From Kumtagia sp964244725 (GTDB taxonomy: Bacteria; Pseudomonadota; Alphaproteobacteria; Rhizobiales; Rhizobiaceae): DNA of 64,000 bases. The notes below the pieces were generated by a model. It was not told the origin of the DNA. It searched no databases and saw only the letters and a list, made by a program, of their open reading frames with translations. How positions within the stretch are numbered: the stretch's first letter is position 1; every line of letters begins with the position of its first letter. The stretch covers positions 62,001 to 126,000 of the forward strand of contig CAXTJQ010000005.1 in the NCBI GenBank assembly GCA_964244725.1, in the 5' to 3' direction. The position numbers and the translations under genes are program-made. Of the stretch, positions 44,852-53,440 are shown in pieces.

Positions 44852-44891
44852 CGTTCGACAACGACGCCTCCACCACCATGATTCGCATGGT

Positions 44892-45003
44892 CGCCCTCCC
44901 TTGCAAACGGGGGATGATCGAGGCTGCGGCCGGCTGCGCCGCCAAATCCTCCCCTGCGAAGCGGACAAGGGGGACCGCCGAAGGCGGTGGAGGGGGCATT
45001 TTC
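44892..45003. repeat. Palindrome-rich intergenic element
   Basis: The obgE-proB gap is unlike its surroundings: runs such as CCTCCCTTG, CCTCCCCTGCGAAG, ACAAGGGGGA and TGGAGGGGGC, and a hairpin ACCGCC-GAA-GGCGGT (44974-44988). The style, opposed CCTCCCC/GGGGGA blocks around short GC palindromes, matches dispersed intergenic repeats common in Rhizobiales genomes. Only one copy is in the window, so its repeat nature is inferred. Confidence 0.45.
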
Positions 45004-45014
45004 TGACAACACGC

Positions 45015-46142
45015 ATGACCCTCTCGCTCGCTCCCTATCGCCGCATAACCGTCAAGATCGGCTCGGCGTTGCTGGTCGATCGCGAGAGCGGCCTTCGGCG
45101 CGACTGGCTGACCTCGCTGGTCGATGACATCGCGGCGCTCGCAGCCAACGGCACGGAGGTGCTGGTCGTGTCGTCGGGCGCGATCGCGCTCGGCCGCACA
45201 ATCCTCTCGCTCGGCAAGCGCGCGCTGAGGCTCGAGGAAAGCCAGGCGGCCGCCGCCGTCGGCCAGATCGCGCTCGCCGGCGCCTGGGCGGAAGCGCTTG
45301 GCCGTCATGCGATCCGCTCGGGGCAGATTCTTCTGACCCTTGGCGACACGGAAGAACGCCGCCGCTATCTCAACGCCCGCGCGACGATCTCGAAGCTGCT
45401 CGAATTCCGCGCCGTGCCGGTCATCAACGAGAACGACACGGTCGCGACCTCGGAGATCCGCTACGGCGACAACGACCGGCTGGCGGCGCGCGTCGCCACT
45501 ATGATGGGCGCGGACCTTCTGATCCTGCTCTCCGACATCGACGGGCTCTACACCGCACCCCCCGCCCGCGATCCGTCCGCAGCGTTCATCCCCATGGTCG
45601 ATCGCATCACGCCGGAGATCGAGGCGATGGCGGGGGCCGCCGCCTCCGAACTCTCGCGCGGCGGCATGCGCACCAAGCTCGACGCCGGCAAGATGGCGAC
45701 GCTCGCCGGCGCCGCGATGATCATCGCCTCGGGAGCGCGGCCTAACCCGTTGGCGGCGATCGAACGCGGGGAACGCGCGACCTTCTTCAAGCCGAGCGCC
45801 AACCCCGTGAAAGGCTACAAGACCTGGATCGCCGGCCAGTTGGAGCCGGCCGGCCGGCTTTCGGTCGACGCCGGGGCGATCGGCGCGCTGAAGTCGGGCA
45901 AGTCGCTGCTGCCGGCCGGCGTGACCTTGGTCAGCGGCAATTTTTCGCGCGGCGATACGGTGGCGATTCTCGATCCGGACGGCCGCGAGATCGCGCGCGG
46001 GCTGATTGCCTATGATGCGGCCGATGCCGTAAGGATAGCCGGCTTGAAAACGCGGGAAATCGAGACCGTGCTCGGCTACTCGGCGCGGTCCGCGATGATC
46101 CATCGCGACGATCTCGTCGTGGGGATGACGGCGCCGGGCTGA
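45015..46142 (+). CDS. proB: Glutamate 5-kinase
   Basis: A 375-residue enzyme for the first step of proline synthesis, phosphorylating glutamate. It has the N-terminal amino-acid kinase fold (RITVKIGSALLV, VVSSGAIALGR, INENDTVA, GDNDRLAA) and a C-terminal PUA domain from about residue 285. ATG 45015 begins MTLSLAPYRRI as in homologues; the open frame through the intergenic repeat upstream is not coding. Confidence 0.97.
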   Translation: MTLSLAPYRRITVKIGSALLVDRESGLRRDWLTSLVDDIAALAANGTEVLVVSSGAIALGRTILSLGKRALRLEESQAAAAVGQIALAGAWAEALGRHAIRSGQILLTLGDTEERRRYLNARATISKLLEFRAVPVINENDTVATSEIRYGDNDRLAARVATMMGADLLILLSDIDGLYTAPPARDPSAAFIPMVDRITPEIEAMAGAAASELSRGGMRTKLDAGKMATLAGAAMIIASGARPNPLAAIERGERATFFKPSANPVKGYKTWIAGQLEPAGRLSVDAGAIGALKSGKSLLPAGVTLVSGNFSRGDTVAILDPDGREIARGLIAYDAADAVRIAGLKTREIETVLGYSARSAMIHRDDLVVGMTAPG

Positions 46143-46196
46143 CGCGACCTGTCGACGATCCGCGTGTGGATCGGCAGGAGGCCGGAGGGGAAAGAC

Positions 46197-46565
46197 ATGT
46201 CGACGTGGGGCCGGAACGCGACTGCGGATGAGTCTGCCTCGGCTCGGAGGCGGTACGGCTTCTGGTCGATCCTGCTCGCGCTGACCGCCCTCGTTCTCGT
46301 CATCGCGTCGATGATCCTGGTGGTGAATGTCCCCGAGGCGGTTTCGAAACCGGTATCGAACGCCGCCTCGATCGTCGCCGTGGTCGCCTACTTCATCGCA
46401 GCGCCGGTCCTTCACGCCGCCGGGTTCGCATTCGGGGTCGCGGGCCTCTTCCGCGCCACGCACAAGGGATCGAGCGTTGTCGGCGTGCTGCTCAATCTGG
46501 CTCTGTTCGGCGCGGGCGTCGGCATCATCTATTTCACGGCCGGCGCACTGACGGCGTTTCGCTGA
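46197..46565 (+). CDS. Small membrane protein of unknown function
   Basis: A 122-residue protein with three predicted membrane segments (about residues 25-45, 60-85 and 92-118). The first ~22 residues are polar and Ser/Arg-rich. No family was recognised. GGAGGGG lies upstream of ATG 46197. It is inserted between proB and proA, which are normally adjacent, and leaves 71 bp before proA. Confidence 0.7.
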   Translation: MSTWGRNATADESASARRRYGFWSILLALTALVLVIASMILVVNVPEAVSKPVSNAASIVAVVAYFIAAPVLHAAGFAFGVAGLFRATHKGSSVVGVLLNLALFGAGVGIIYFTAGALTAFR

Positions 46566-46636
46566 TGTCGGCAAACATTGCCGCCGAGCGTCGTCGCTTC
46601 TACATGCTCTGACATTCTCTTTGACGGTCGAGGCCG

Positions 46637-47923
46637 ATGTTGACGACGCGCGAACGCTCTATCGACGACACTACCGACCTCATGGCCGCCATCGGCCGGC
46701 GCGCGCGCGCTGCCGCTCGACCGCTCGGGCTCGCCTCGGCCGACACGAAGCGCGCCGCGCTGATCGCGATGGCCGATGCGATCCTCGCCCGCGAAACCGC
46801 TATCCTCGACGCCAACGCGCCCGACTTGGCGAACGCCGGCGACTCCGGCCTGTCGCCCGCGTCCGTGGACCGCCTCAAGCTCACATCGGATCGCATCCGC
46901 GCCATGGCCGACAGCGTCCGCGCCATCGCCAACCTGCCCGATCCGATCGGCGAGGTGACGGCCGCGTGGGACCGGCCCAACGGCCTTCGCATCGAGCGCG
47001 TCCGCACCCCGCTCGGCGTCATCGGCGTGATCTACGAAAGCCGCCCGAACGTCACCGCCGATGCCGGCGCGCTGTGTCTCAAGTCCGGCAACCCGGTGAT
47101 CCTGCGCGGCGGCTCGGATTCGCTGAATTCCTCGACGGCGATCCACGAAGCGCTGGTCGAAGGCCTGCATGCCGCCGGCCTGCCCGAGGACGCGATCCAG
47201 CTCGTGCCGACCACCGACCGCGCCGCCGTCGGCGAGATGCTGAAAGGCCTGTCGGGCCATCTCGACGTGCTGGTGCCGCGCGGCGGCAAAAGCCTCGTCG
47301 CGCGGGTGCAGGCCGAGGCGCGCGTTCCGGTCTTCGCCCATCTCGAGGGTCTCTGCCATCTCTATGTCGACAAATCGGCCGATCTCGCCATGGCGGCGGA
47401 CATCGCCGTCAACGCCAAGATGCGGCGGACCGGCGTCTGCGGCTCGGCCGAGACGCTGCTCGTGGACCGCGCCGTCGCGGACACGCATCTCGTCGCGATC
47501 CTGACGGCGCTGGCCGGCGCGGGGTGCGCGATTCGCGCCGACGACGAGGCGCGAAAACTATACCCTTCGGCTAATCCGGCCACCGAAACCGACTGGGCGA
47601 CCGAGTATCTCGACGCCATCATCGCGGTCAGGATCGTCGACGGCGTCGGCGGGGCGATCGACCATATCGACCGCTGGTCCTCGCATCACACCGAGGCGAT
47701 CGTCGCGGAGGACGCGTCCGTGGTCGAGCGCTTCTTCAGCGAGATCGATTCGGCAATCCTGCTGCACAACGCATCGACGCAGTTCGCCGACGGCGGCGAG
47801 TTCGGCTTCGGCGGCGAAATCGGCATCGCCACCGGCAAGATGCATGCGCGCGGGCCGGTCGGCGTCGAGCAACTGACCTCGTTCAAATACCGCGTCCGCG
47901 GCTCGGGGCAGGTGCGGCCGTGA
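46637..47923 (+). CDS. proA: Gamma-glutamyl phosphate reductase
   Basis: A 428-residue NADPH-dependent enzyme of proline synthesis that reduces glutamyl 5-phosphate to the semialdehyde. It has the aldehyde-dehydrogenase-like fold; the catalytic Cys lies in MRRTGVCGSAETLL, and GVIGVIYESRPNVTADA and RGPVGVEQLTSFKY are family signatures. It forms the pathway pair with proB despite the small gene between them. Confidence 0.97.
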   Translation: MLTTRERSIDDTTDLMAAIGRRARAAARPLGLASADTKRAALIAMADAILARETAILDANAPDLANAGDSGLSPASVDRLKLTSDRIRAMADSVRAIANLPDPIGEVTAAWDRPNGLRIERVRTPLGVIGVIYESRPNVTADAGALCLKSGNPVILRGGSDSLNSSTAIHEALVEGLHAAGLPEDAIQLVPTTDRAAVGEMLKGLSGHLDVLVPRGGKSLVARVQAEARVPVFAHLEGLCHLYVDKSADLAMAADIAVNAKMRRTGVCGSAETLLVDRAVADTHLVAILTALAGAGCAIRADDEARKLYPSANPATETDWATEYLDAIIAVRIVDGVGGAIDHIDRWSSHHTEAIVAEDASVVERFFSEIDSAILLHNASTQFADGGEFGFGGEIGIATGKMHARGPVGVEQLTSFKYRVRGSGQVRP

Positions 47924-47957
47924 CGCGCGCGCCTTGATCCCACCCCATCACCTCCGC

Positions 47958-48542
47958 ATGCCGCATGCCGGGAAGGGCATGCAGGTCGGCCTGTTCGGCG
48001 GCTCGTTCAATCCGCCGCACGAGGGCCACATGCTGGTCGCCGAGACCGCGCTGCGGCGGCTGGCGCTCGACCAGCTCTGGTGGATCGTGACGCCGGGCAA
48101 CCCGCTGAAAAGCGGCGGCGACCTTGCGCCGCTCGGCGAGCGCATCGCCCTTTCGGAGCGGCTGGCGCGCGACCGCCGCATCAGGATCACTGCCTTCGAG
48201 GCCGGGCAGAACCTGCGCTACACCGCCGACACGCTGGCGCTCGTCAAGGCGCGCAACCCTGGGATCGATTTCGTCTGGATCATGGGGGCTGACAATTTGC
48301 GCGACTTCCACCGCTGGCAGCGCTGGCGGCGGATCGCCATGACTTTCCCGATCGCGGTCATCGACAGGCCCGGTTCGACCCTGTCTTTCCTGTCCTCGTT
48401 GCTGGCCAAGACCTTCGACTACGCCCGCATCGACGAAGCCGACGCCAGGAGCCTTGCGCAACGCGACCCGCCTGCCTGGACCTTCATCCACGGGCCGCGC
48501 TCTTCCATATCGTCCAGCGCCATCCGGGCAACCCGCCGGTAG
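47958..48542 (+). CDS. nadD: Nicotinate-nucleotide adenylyltransferase
   Basis: A ~194-residue adenylyltransferase making deamido-NAD. The nucleotide-binding motif GLFGGSFNPPHEGH and the C-terminal SSISSSAIRATRR (ISSTxxR type) are present. ATG 47958 is used; a TTG at 47934 would add eight residues. In relatives rsfS follows directly, but here an MFS gene and a mechanosensitive channel intervene. Confidence 0.95.
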   Translation: MPHAGKGMQVGLFGGSFNPPHEGHMLVAETALRRLALDQLWWIVTPGNPLKSGGDLAPLGERIALSERLARDRRIRITAFEAGQNLRYTADTLALVKARNPGIDFVWIMGADNLRDFHRWQRWRRIAMTFPIAVIDRPGSTLSFLSSLLAKTFDYARIDEADARSLAQRDPPAWTFIHGPRSSISSSAIRATRR

Positions 48543-48611
48543 TCGCCGCGAGCGCGGCGCGGTGTCGCTTTTGCCGCCGCCCGGCCGCCGGCCCTCTGGC
48601 ACTCTGCCGCC

Positions 48612-49895
48612 ATGTCCGAGCCGGTTCGCAGCAGCGCCGCCAATCATCCGGCTTCGACGCCGACGGTCGCGATCGCGTCGGTGGTCGCGTCCATGGCGCT
48701 GGTGGCCGTCGGCAACGGAATGCTGTTCGCCTACATCCCCGTCCGGCTGGGGCTCGAGGGCTTTGCGCCCACCTGGGCGGGATCGATCCTCACCGGGCTG
48801 TCGGCCGGGGGAATCGCCGGCTGCCTGCTGACCGGCGTCATGGTGCAGCGGGTCGGCCACGCGCGCAGCTACATGCTGCTCTCGGCGCTGATCGTACTGG
48901 CCAACGCGGTCGTCGCGCTGCATGTCCATCCGCTGACGTGGCTCTTCGCCCGGGCGCTCTACGGCTTCGCCATCTGCGCGCTCTTCATCGTCGCCCAAAG
49001 CTGGCTCAACGACGCCGTCGGCAACGCCATCCGGGGCCGCGTCATGGCGATTTTCTACGTCGCCTATATCGTCGGCCTCGGCGCCGGTTCTTTCCTACTC
49101 GGCCTTGCCGACATCCACTCCGCGCAAGCGCCCGTGTTGGCGGTCGCCTTCACCGCGCTCTCCATCCTGCCGGTCGGGCTGACGCGGCTGGCGCAACCGC
49201 CGGCGCCCGAGGCGGCCTCGGTCGCCTTCCTGCGCGCCTGGCGCATCTCGCCGGTCGGCATCGCAGGCATGCTCGCGGTCGGCGGCCTGTCGATGATGAT
49301 CGCCGGCTTCGCGCCGATCCACGCCACCGCCAGAGGCTATTCGCAGCGGGACGTGTCGTGGCTCATGTCGGCGATGCCGATCGGCACGCTGATTTTCCAG
49401 ATACCCTTGGGCTGGATTTCCGACCGCACCGACCGGCGCTATGTCCTCATCGGGGCGTCGCTCCTGGTCGCCGCCACCGGCCTCGTCGCGATGCGCCTGG
49501 ACGGCAGCGCGCTGTTCTTAATCATCCCGATCTACGTCGTGTGGAGCGGCGCCGCGGAATCGATCTACTCCCTGTCGAGCGCCCACGCCAACGACCGCGC
49601 GGGCAAGAACGACCTGATCACCCTGTCGAGTTCGATGCTGTTCGCCTGGTCGCTGTCAGGCTTCGTCGCGCCGGGGCTCGGCACCATCCTCACGGCGGTC
49701 TACGGCACGCAGTCGTTCATGCTCGTTGCGATCGCCGTGGCGGCGATCTTCTGCGTCTTCGTGATCTGGCGCGTTCGCATCGCGCCGGCCGTCGCAGCCT
49801 CTGAAACCGGGAGCTTTTCTCCCATGACCGCACAGGCGCCCGTCGCCGTCGATCTCGCCTTCTCGGCGGAGGGCGATCGGCGCTTATTGCCGTAG
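48612..49895 (+). CDS. MFS transporter, YcaD-like
   Basis: A 427-residue major facilitator with 12 predicted membrane segments. The GWISDRTDRR loop between helices 8 and 9 is a clear MFS signature, and the pattern LFIVAQSWLNDAVGNAIRG resembles the YcaD group of uncharacterised transporters. Substrate unknown. It lies within the nadD-rsfS interval, and its 3' end overlaps the convergent mscS-like gene by 12 bp. Confidence 0.87.
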   Translation: MSEPVRSSAANHPASTPTVAIASVVASMALVAVGNGMLFAYIPVRLGLEGFAPTWAGSILTGLSAGGIAGCLLTGVMVQRVGHARSYMLLSALIVLANAVVALHVHPLTWLFARALYGFAICALFIVAQSWLNDAVGNAIRGRVMAIFYVAYIVGLGAGSFLLGLADIHSAQAPVLAVAFTALSILPVGLTRLAQPPAPEAASVAFLRAWRISPVGIAGMLAVGGLSMMIAGFAPIHATARGYSQRDVSWLMSAMPIGTLIFQIPLGWISDRTDRRYVLIGASLLVAATGLVAMRLDGSALFLIIPIYVVWSGAAESIYSLSSAHANDRAGKNDLITLSSSMLFAWSLSGFVAPGLGTILTAVYGTQSFMLVAIAVAAIFCVFVIWRVRIAPAVAASETGSFSPMTAQAPVAVDLAFSAEGDRRLLP

Positions 49896-50774
49896 AGGCT
49901 GCGGCGGGCTCGGACGCGCCTGCGGTTTCGTCGCGTCGGAACGGTCCGGCTCGGAGGGTGCGGCTTTCGGGAATCCCATTTGTTTTTCGGCAAGCCGCGT
50001 ACGCGCCAGCTTGGTCAGGTCGATCTTGGTCCTGAGAAAATCCGTGTCCGAGGTCCAGTAGCGCAGGATCATGGCGATGGACGCTTCGTTCAGTCCGCTG
50101 ACAAAGGCCAACGGCGCGGGCTGCTTGTGAACGCGAGTGTCGCCGATGGCGATTCCGGCCAGCGTCTGTTGCGCGAGATCGATGTCGTCCTCGTAGGCGA
50201 TGTTGACCGCGATGTCGTTGCGCCGCGCGCCGTTGCGCGTCGAATTGCGCACCGGCTCGTTCCACAGTTTGGAATTTGGGGCCAGGATGTAGGTGCCGTC
50301 GACGGCGCGCAGCCGGGTCGCGAACAGGCCGATTTCCTCGACGGCGCCCGCGACCGAGCCGACCTCGATCGCCTCCCCGATTCGGAACGGACGCAGCACG
50401 AGCAGCATGATCCCGGCTGCGATGTTCTGCAGCGTGCCTTGCAGCGCGAGACCGATCGCCAGGCCTATGGCGCCGAGCGCCGCGATGATCGAGGCGGTCT
50501 GGACCCCGAATTGCCCGAGCACCATGACGACGACGACGATCATCACGGCATAGCGCGCCGTCTTCGAAAGAAAACGGCGCAACGTCTCGTCGAAGCCATG
50601 AAACTGGCTCGTTCCCGAATAGATGCCGCGCTCGATGAGACCGGCGACGACGTAGCCGGCGACGATCAGGATGACGGCCCCGATAACGGAGAACGAATAC
50701 GTGATCGCCAGCGCCCAGACGGCGCCGATCCCGGACTGGAGCGTGGCCAAGGCGTCTTGCGGGGCAAAGTCCAT
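49884..50774 (-). CDS. Small-conductance mechanosensitive channel, MscS family
   Basis: A 296-residue inner-membrane channel that opens under hypo-osmotic stress. There are three N-terminal membrane segments; the pore helix and following beta domain read ALQGTLQNIAAGIMLL and RPFRIGEAIEVG, with PNSKLWNEPVRN beyond. Size matches E. coli MscS (286). The C-terminal 45 residues are Pro/Lys-rich and unconserved. Its promoter lies in the 262-bp gap shared with rsfS, where I see no other feature. Confidence 0.92.
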   Translation of the reverse strand: MDFAPQDALATLQSGIGAVWALAITYSFSVIGAVILIVAGYVVAGLIERGIYSGTSQFHGFDETLRRFLSKTARYAVMIVVVVMVLGQFGVQTASIIAALGAIGLAIGLALQGTLQNIAAGIMLLVLRPFRIGEAIEVGSVAGAVEEIGLFATRLRAVDGTYILAPNSKLWNEPVRNSTRNGARRNDIAVNIAYEDDIDLAQQTLAGIAIGDTRVHKQPAPLAFVSGLNEASIAMILRYWTSDTDFLRTKIDLTKLARTRLAEKQMGFPKAAPSEPDRSDATKPQARPSPPQPLRQ

Positions 50775-51036
50775 CGAATCGTCCTCGTGTTTTTGCTTCC
50801 GTGGGAAGCCTGTTGAACCCGGGCGTCCCCCTTGGGTTCCAATTTCGCTGCCCGCGCAAAGCGTGGCGTCAAGACCTCGGCGGCCAAGTTTGATGCAATC
50901 ATCACGGATATTGTCTTGAAACCTTTACCCTCCTCTGCCTATTTTTGACATGTCGCCGTTGCGGCGGTGATTTGGTTGTTCTTGTCACGAAGGGAAAAAG
51001 ACGCTGAGAACAGCACTGCGGAAGAAGGCATTTCCA

Positions 51037-51414
51037 ATGCCTTCGCCGGCCGGGATGCACGGATTCGAATCCGTATCCCGCGCCTTGAAGACCGTTCTTT
51101 CAAGCCTTGAAGACGCCAAGGCGGAGAACATCGTCCCAATCGACATTCAGGGGAAATCCAGCCTCGGCGACCACATGGTGATCGCGTCAGGCCGATCGCA
51201 TCGGCACGTCGCGGCGGTAGCCGATCATGTGCTCAAGGCCCTCAAGGAGGCCGGGTTCGGCGCCGCGAAGGTCGAGGGCCTGGCGGCCGCGGACTGGGTG
51301 CTGATCGACTCGGGCGATATTATCGTCCATGTCTTCCGGCCCGAGGTTCGCGAATTTTATAATCTCGAGAAGATGTGGCAGGCGCCCGATCTCGAGGAAG
51401 AGACGATCCATTGA
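51037..51414 (+). CDS. rsfS: Ribosome silencing factor RsfS
   Basis: A 125-residue RsfS/Iojap protein that binds L14 and blocks subunit joining in starvation. Family segments are ALKTVLSSLEDAKAENI, DHMVIASGRSHRHVAA and WVLIDSGDIIVHVF. GAAGAAGG precedes ATG 51037; an internal ATG at 51055 is possible. rlmH follows after 70 bp. Confidence 0.95.
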   Translation: MPSPAGMHGFESVSRALKTVLSSLEDAKAENIVPIDIQGKSSLGDHMVIASGRSHRHVAAVADHVLKALKEAGFGAAKVEGLAAADWVLIDSGDIIVHVFRPEVREFYNLEKMWQAPDLEEETIH

Positions 51415-51484
51415 GCCTGCGGACGCAGGCCGGCGCCTGTGTCGGTAGGCAGATCGGTCGACTGTGGAGGGTCTCCGCGCTGCG

Positions 51485-51967
51485 ATGAGAATCGTCGTCC
51501 ATGCGGTCGGGCGCATGAAGGCCGGTCCCGAGAGGGAGCTGGCGCAACGGTATCTCGAACGCTTCGGGAAGACCGGCGGCGCCCTCGGCCTCGATTTCGG
51601 CGGCGTGACGGAGTCGCCCGAGAGCCGGGCATTGTCCGACGAAGAACGCAAGCGGGAGGAGTCGGGCCGGCTTGTCGCCTCGCTCGAATCGAAATCCGTT
51701 CTGTTCTTGCTCGACGGGCGCGGCGAGACCCTTTCCTCGCATGATTTCGCCCAACGCCTCGTTTCGGCGCGCGACGGCGGCGCACGCCACCTTGCCCTGG
51801 CCATCGGCGGAGCGGATGGTCACGGCGATGCCGCCCGCGCCCGGGCGGACATGCTCTGGTCTTTCGGAGCCTTGACCTGGCCGCATCAATTGGTCCGCGT
51901 CATGCTTGCCGAACAGCTTTACCGCGCTTCGACGATCCTTTCGGGACATCCCTACCACCGCGCCTGA
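51485..51967 (+). CDS. rlmH: 23S rRNA (pseudouridine1915-N3)-methyltransferase
   Basis: A 160-residue SPOUT-class methyltransferase acting on helix 69 of assembled 70S ribosomes. The SAM-binding knot is seen as LAIGGADGHG and LWSFGALTWPHQLVRVMLAEQLYRA, with LLDGRGETLSSHDFA before it. ATG 51485 starts MRIVVHAVGRMK, as in homologues. Confidence 0.95.
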   Translation: MRIVVHAVGRMKAGPERELAQRYLERFGKTGGALGLDFGGVTESPESRALSDEERKREESGRLVASLESKSVLFLLDGRGETLSSHDFAQRLVSARDGGARHLALAIGGADGHGDAARARADMLWSFGALTWPHQLVRVMLAEQLYRASTILSGHPYHRA

Positions 51968-52117
51968 TCCGATTCCGCAAATGCCCGCAATTCCCCCGAT
52001 CGGCGATGCATGTGACACTGCGCGGAGGCCGTCCGTCATAGTTGATGCTTCGTTAATGAAGACAGCCCTACACTGGGACGGCGGCGCGTGACGCCTGCCC
52101 GACACGGTTCCGATGAG

Positions 52118-53440
52118 ATGAGTGGCGCCCCCAGACAACACACCAGAGCGGCGCGGCGCGGCGCGGTCGCGATACTGGCGATCATGATGCTCGCCACGCC
52201 CGTGCGCGCGCAGGAGACCGGGTCCAGCGCGGAGGAACAGGCGCGCCGCCGCGGCGAATACGAAACTGTCTCCCGCGAAATCGAACTCTCGACCGGCCGC
52301 ATCGGCAACCTGGCCGCCGAGATCGCCCGGGTCAAGCAGGACCATGCCTCGATCACGGCGGCCTCGATCCAGGCCGCCAAGACCGAACGGAAGCTGTCGC
52401 AGGACATCGACGAGATCACGGCGCGGCTCGATGGCCTGAAGGGGCAGCGCGACGGCGTGCGCGCCTCGCTCAATGCGCGGCGCGGCGTTCTCGCCGAAGT
52501 GCTTGCGGCCTTGCAGCGCATGGGTCTCAACCCGCCGCCTGCCATCCTGGTCAGACCGGAGGACGCACTTTCGTCGGTGCGCAGCGCGATCCTGCTCGGC
52601 GCGGTCGTCCCGGAACTGCGCCAGCAGACCGAGATCCTCATGGCCGACATGGCGGAATTTTCCCGCATTACCGGCTCGATCGAGGCGGAGCGCGCGAGGC
52701 TGACGGCGTCGGTCGCCGAGCAACTCGCCGAAAGGAAGCGGCTGTCCCTGTTGCTCGAGGCGAAGCAGCGCTTGCAGGTCCAAGTCGAAAGCGAGCTGTC
52801 GCAGGAGCGCGCGCGTTCGGAAGCGCTCGCGGCCAAGGCGGGCACCCTCAAGGAGCTCCTCGCCGCGCTCGACGCGCAAGCCGAAAAGGACCGCGCCTTG
52901 CTGGAAGCGGCCCGGCAGGCCAAGGCCCGCATCCTTGAAAAGGAAGAGGCGATCGCGGCGCTTCCCGACAACAATCGGACCATCGACGCGCTGCCTTTCG
53001 CCGCGATGGTCGGGCAGGTGCAGCCACCCGTGAACGGCCAGTTCCGGAGCCGGTTCGGTGGCAAGGACGATAACGGCGGCGTGATTCAGGGAGACACGCT
53101 TGCGACACAATCGGGAGCCATCGTCACCGCTCCCGCCGATGGAAATGTACTCTATGCCGGGCCCTTCCGTTCCTACGGACAACTCTTGATCCTGGACGCC
53201 GGCAATGGCTATCATGTCGTCCTGGCGGGACTAGGCAGAATCAGCGTGACGCTCGGTCGCTCCGTCCTCGCGGGCGAGCCGATCGGGGCGATGGCGGAGG
53301 CCCGGGTCGCCACGACGGCCTCCGGACTGGCCAACAGCGGTCCGGAACTCTATGTCGAGTTCCGCAAGGATGGAAAACCCGTCGATCCGGCCCCATGGTG
53401 GGCGGGACGTCGTTCTGGAAGGACAGGAAATGATTCGTAA
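52118..53440 (+). CDS. EnvC-like murein hydrolase activator with degenerate M23 domain
   Basis: A ~440-residue exported protein: signal peptide (residues 1-32, ending PVRA-Q), a long coiled coil to about residue 260, and a C-terminal M23/LytM domain. The zinc ligands of active LytM enzymes (HxxxD and HxH) are not complete; only one His, in GYHVVLAGL, remains, so it should act as an amidase activator like E. coli EnvC rather than as a peptidase. The start is uncertain: GTG 52088 is an alternative. Its end overlaps ctpA by 11 bp. Confidence 0.88.
   Translation: MSGAPRQHTRAARRGAVAILAIMMLATPVRAQETGSSAEEQARRRGEYETVSREIELSTGRIGNLAAEIARVKQDHASITAASIQAAKTERKLSQDIDEITARLDGLKGQRDGVRASLNARRGVLAEVLAALQRMGLNPPPAILVRPEDALSSVRSAILLGAVVPELRQQTEILMADMAEFSRITGSIEAERARLTASVAEQLAERKRLSLLLEAKQRLQVQVESELSQERARSEALAAKAGTLKELLAALDAQAEKDRALLEAARQAKARILEKEEAIAALPDNNRTIDALPFAAMVGQVQPPVNGQFRSRFGGKDDNGGVIQGDTLATQSGAIVTAPADGNVLYAGPFRSYGQLLILDAGNGYHVVLAGLGRISVTLGRSVLAGEPIGAMAEARVATTASGLANSGPELYVEFRKDGKPVDPAPWWAGRRSGRTGNDS

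Noticed and set aside
44832..45014. Upstream extension of the proB frame through the obgE-proB gap
   Set aside because: The extension reads through palindromic intergenic sequence and is not similar to glutamate kinases, which start at the ATG at 45015.
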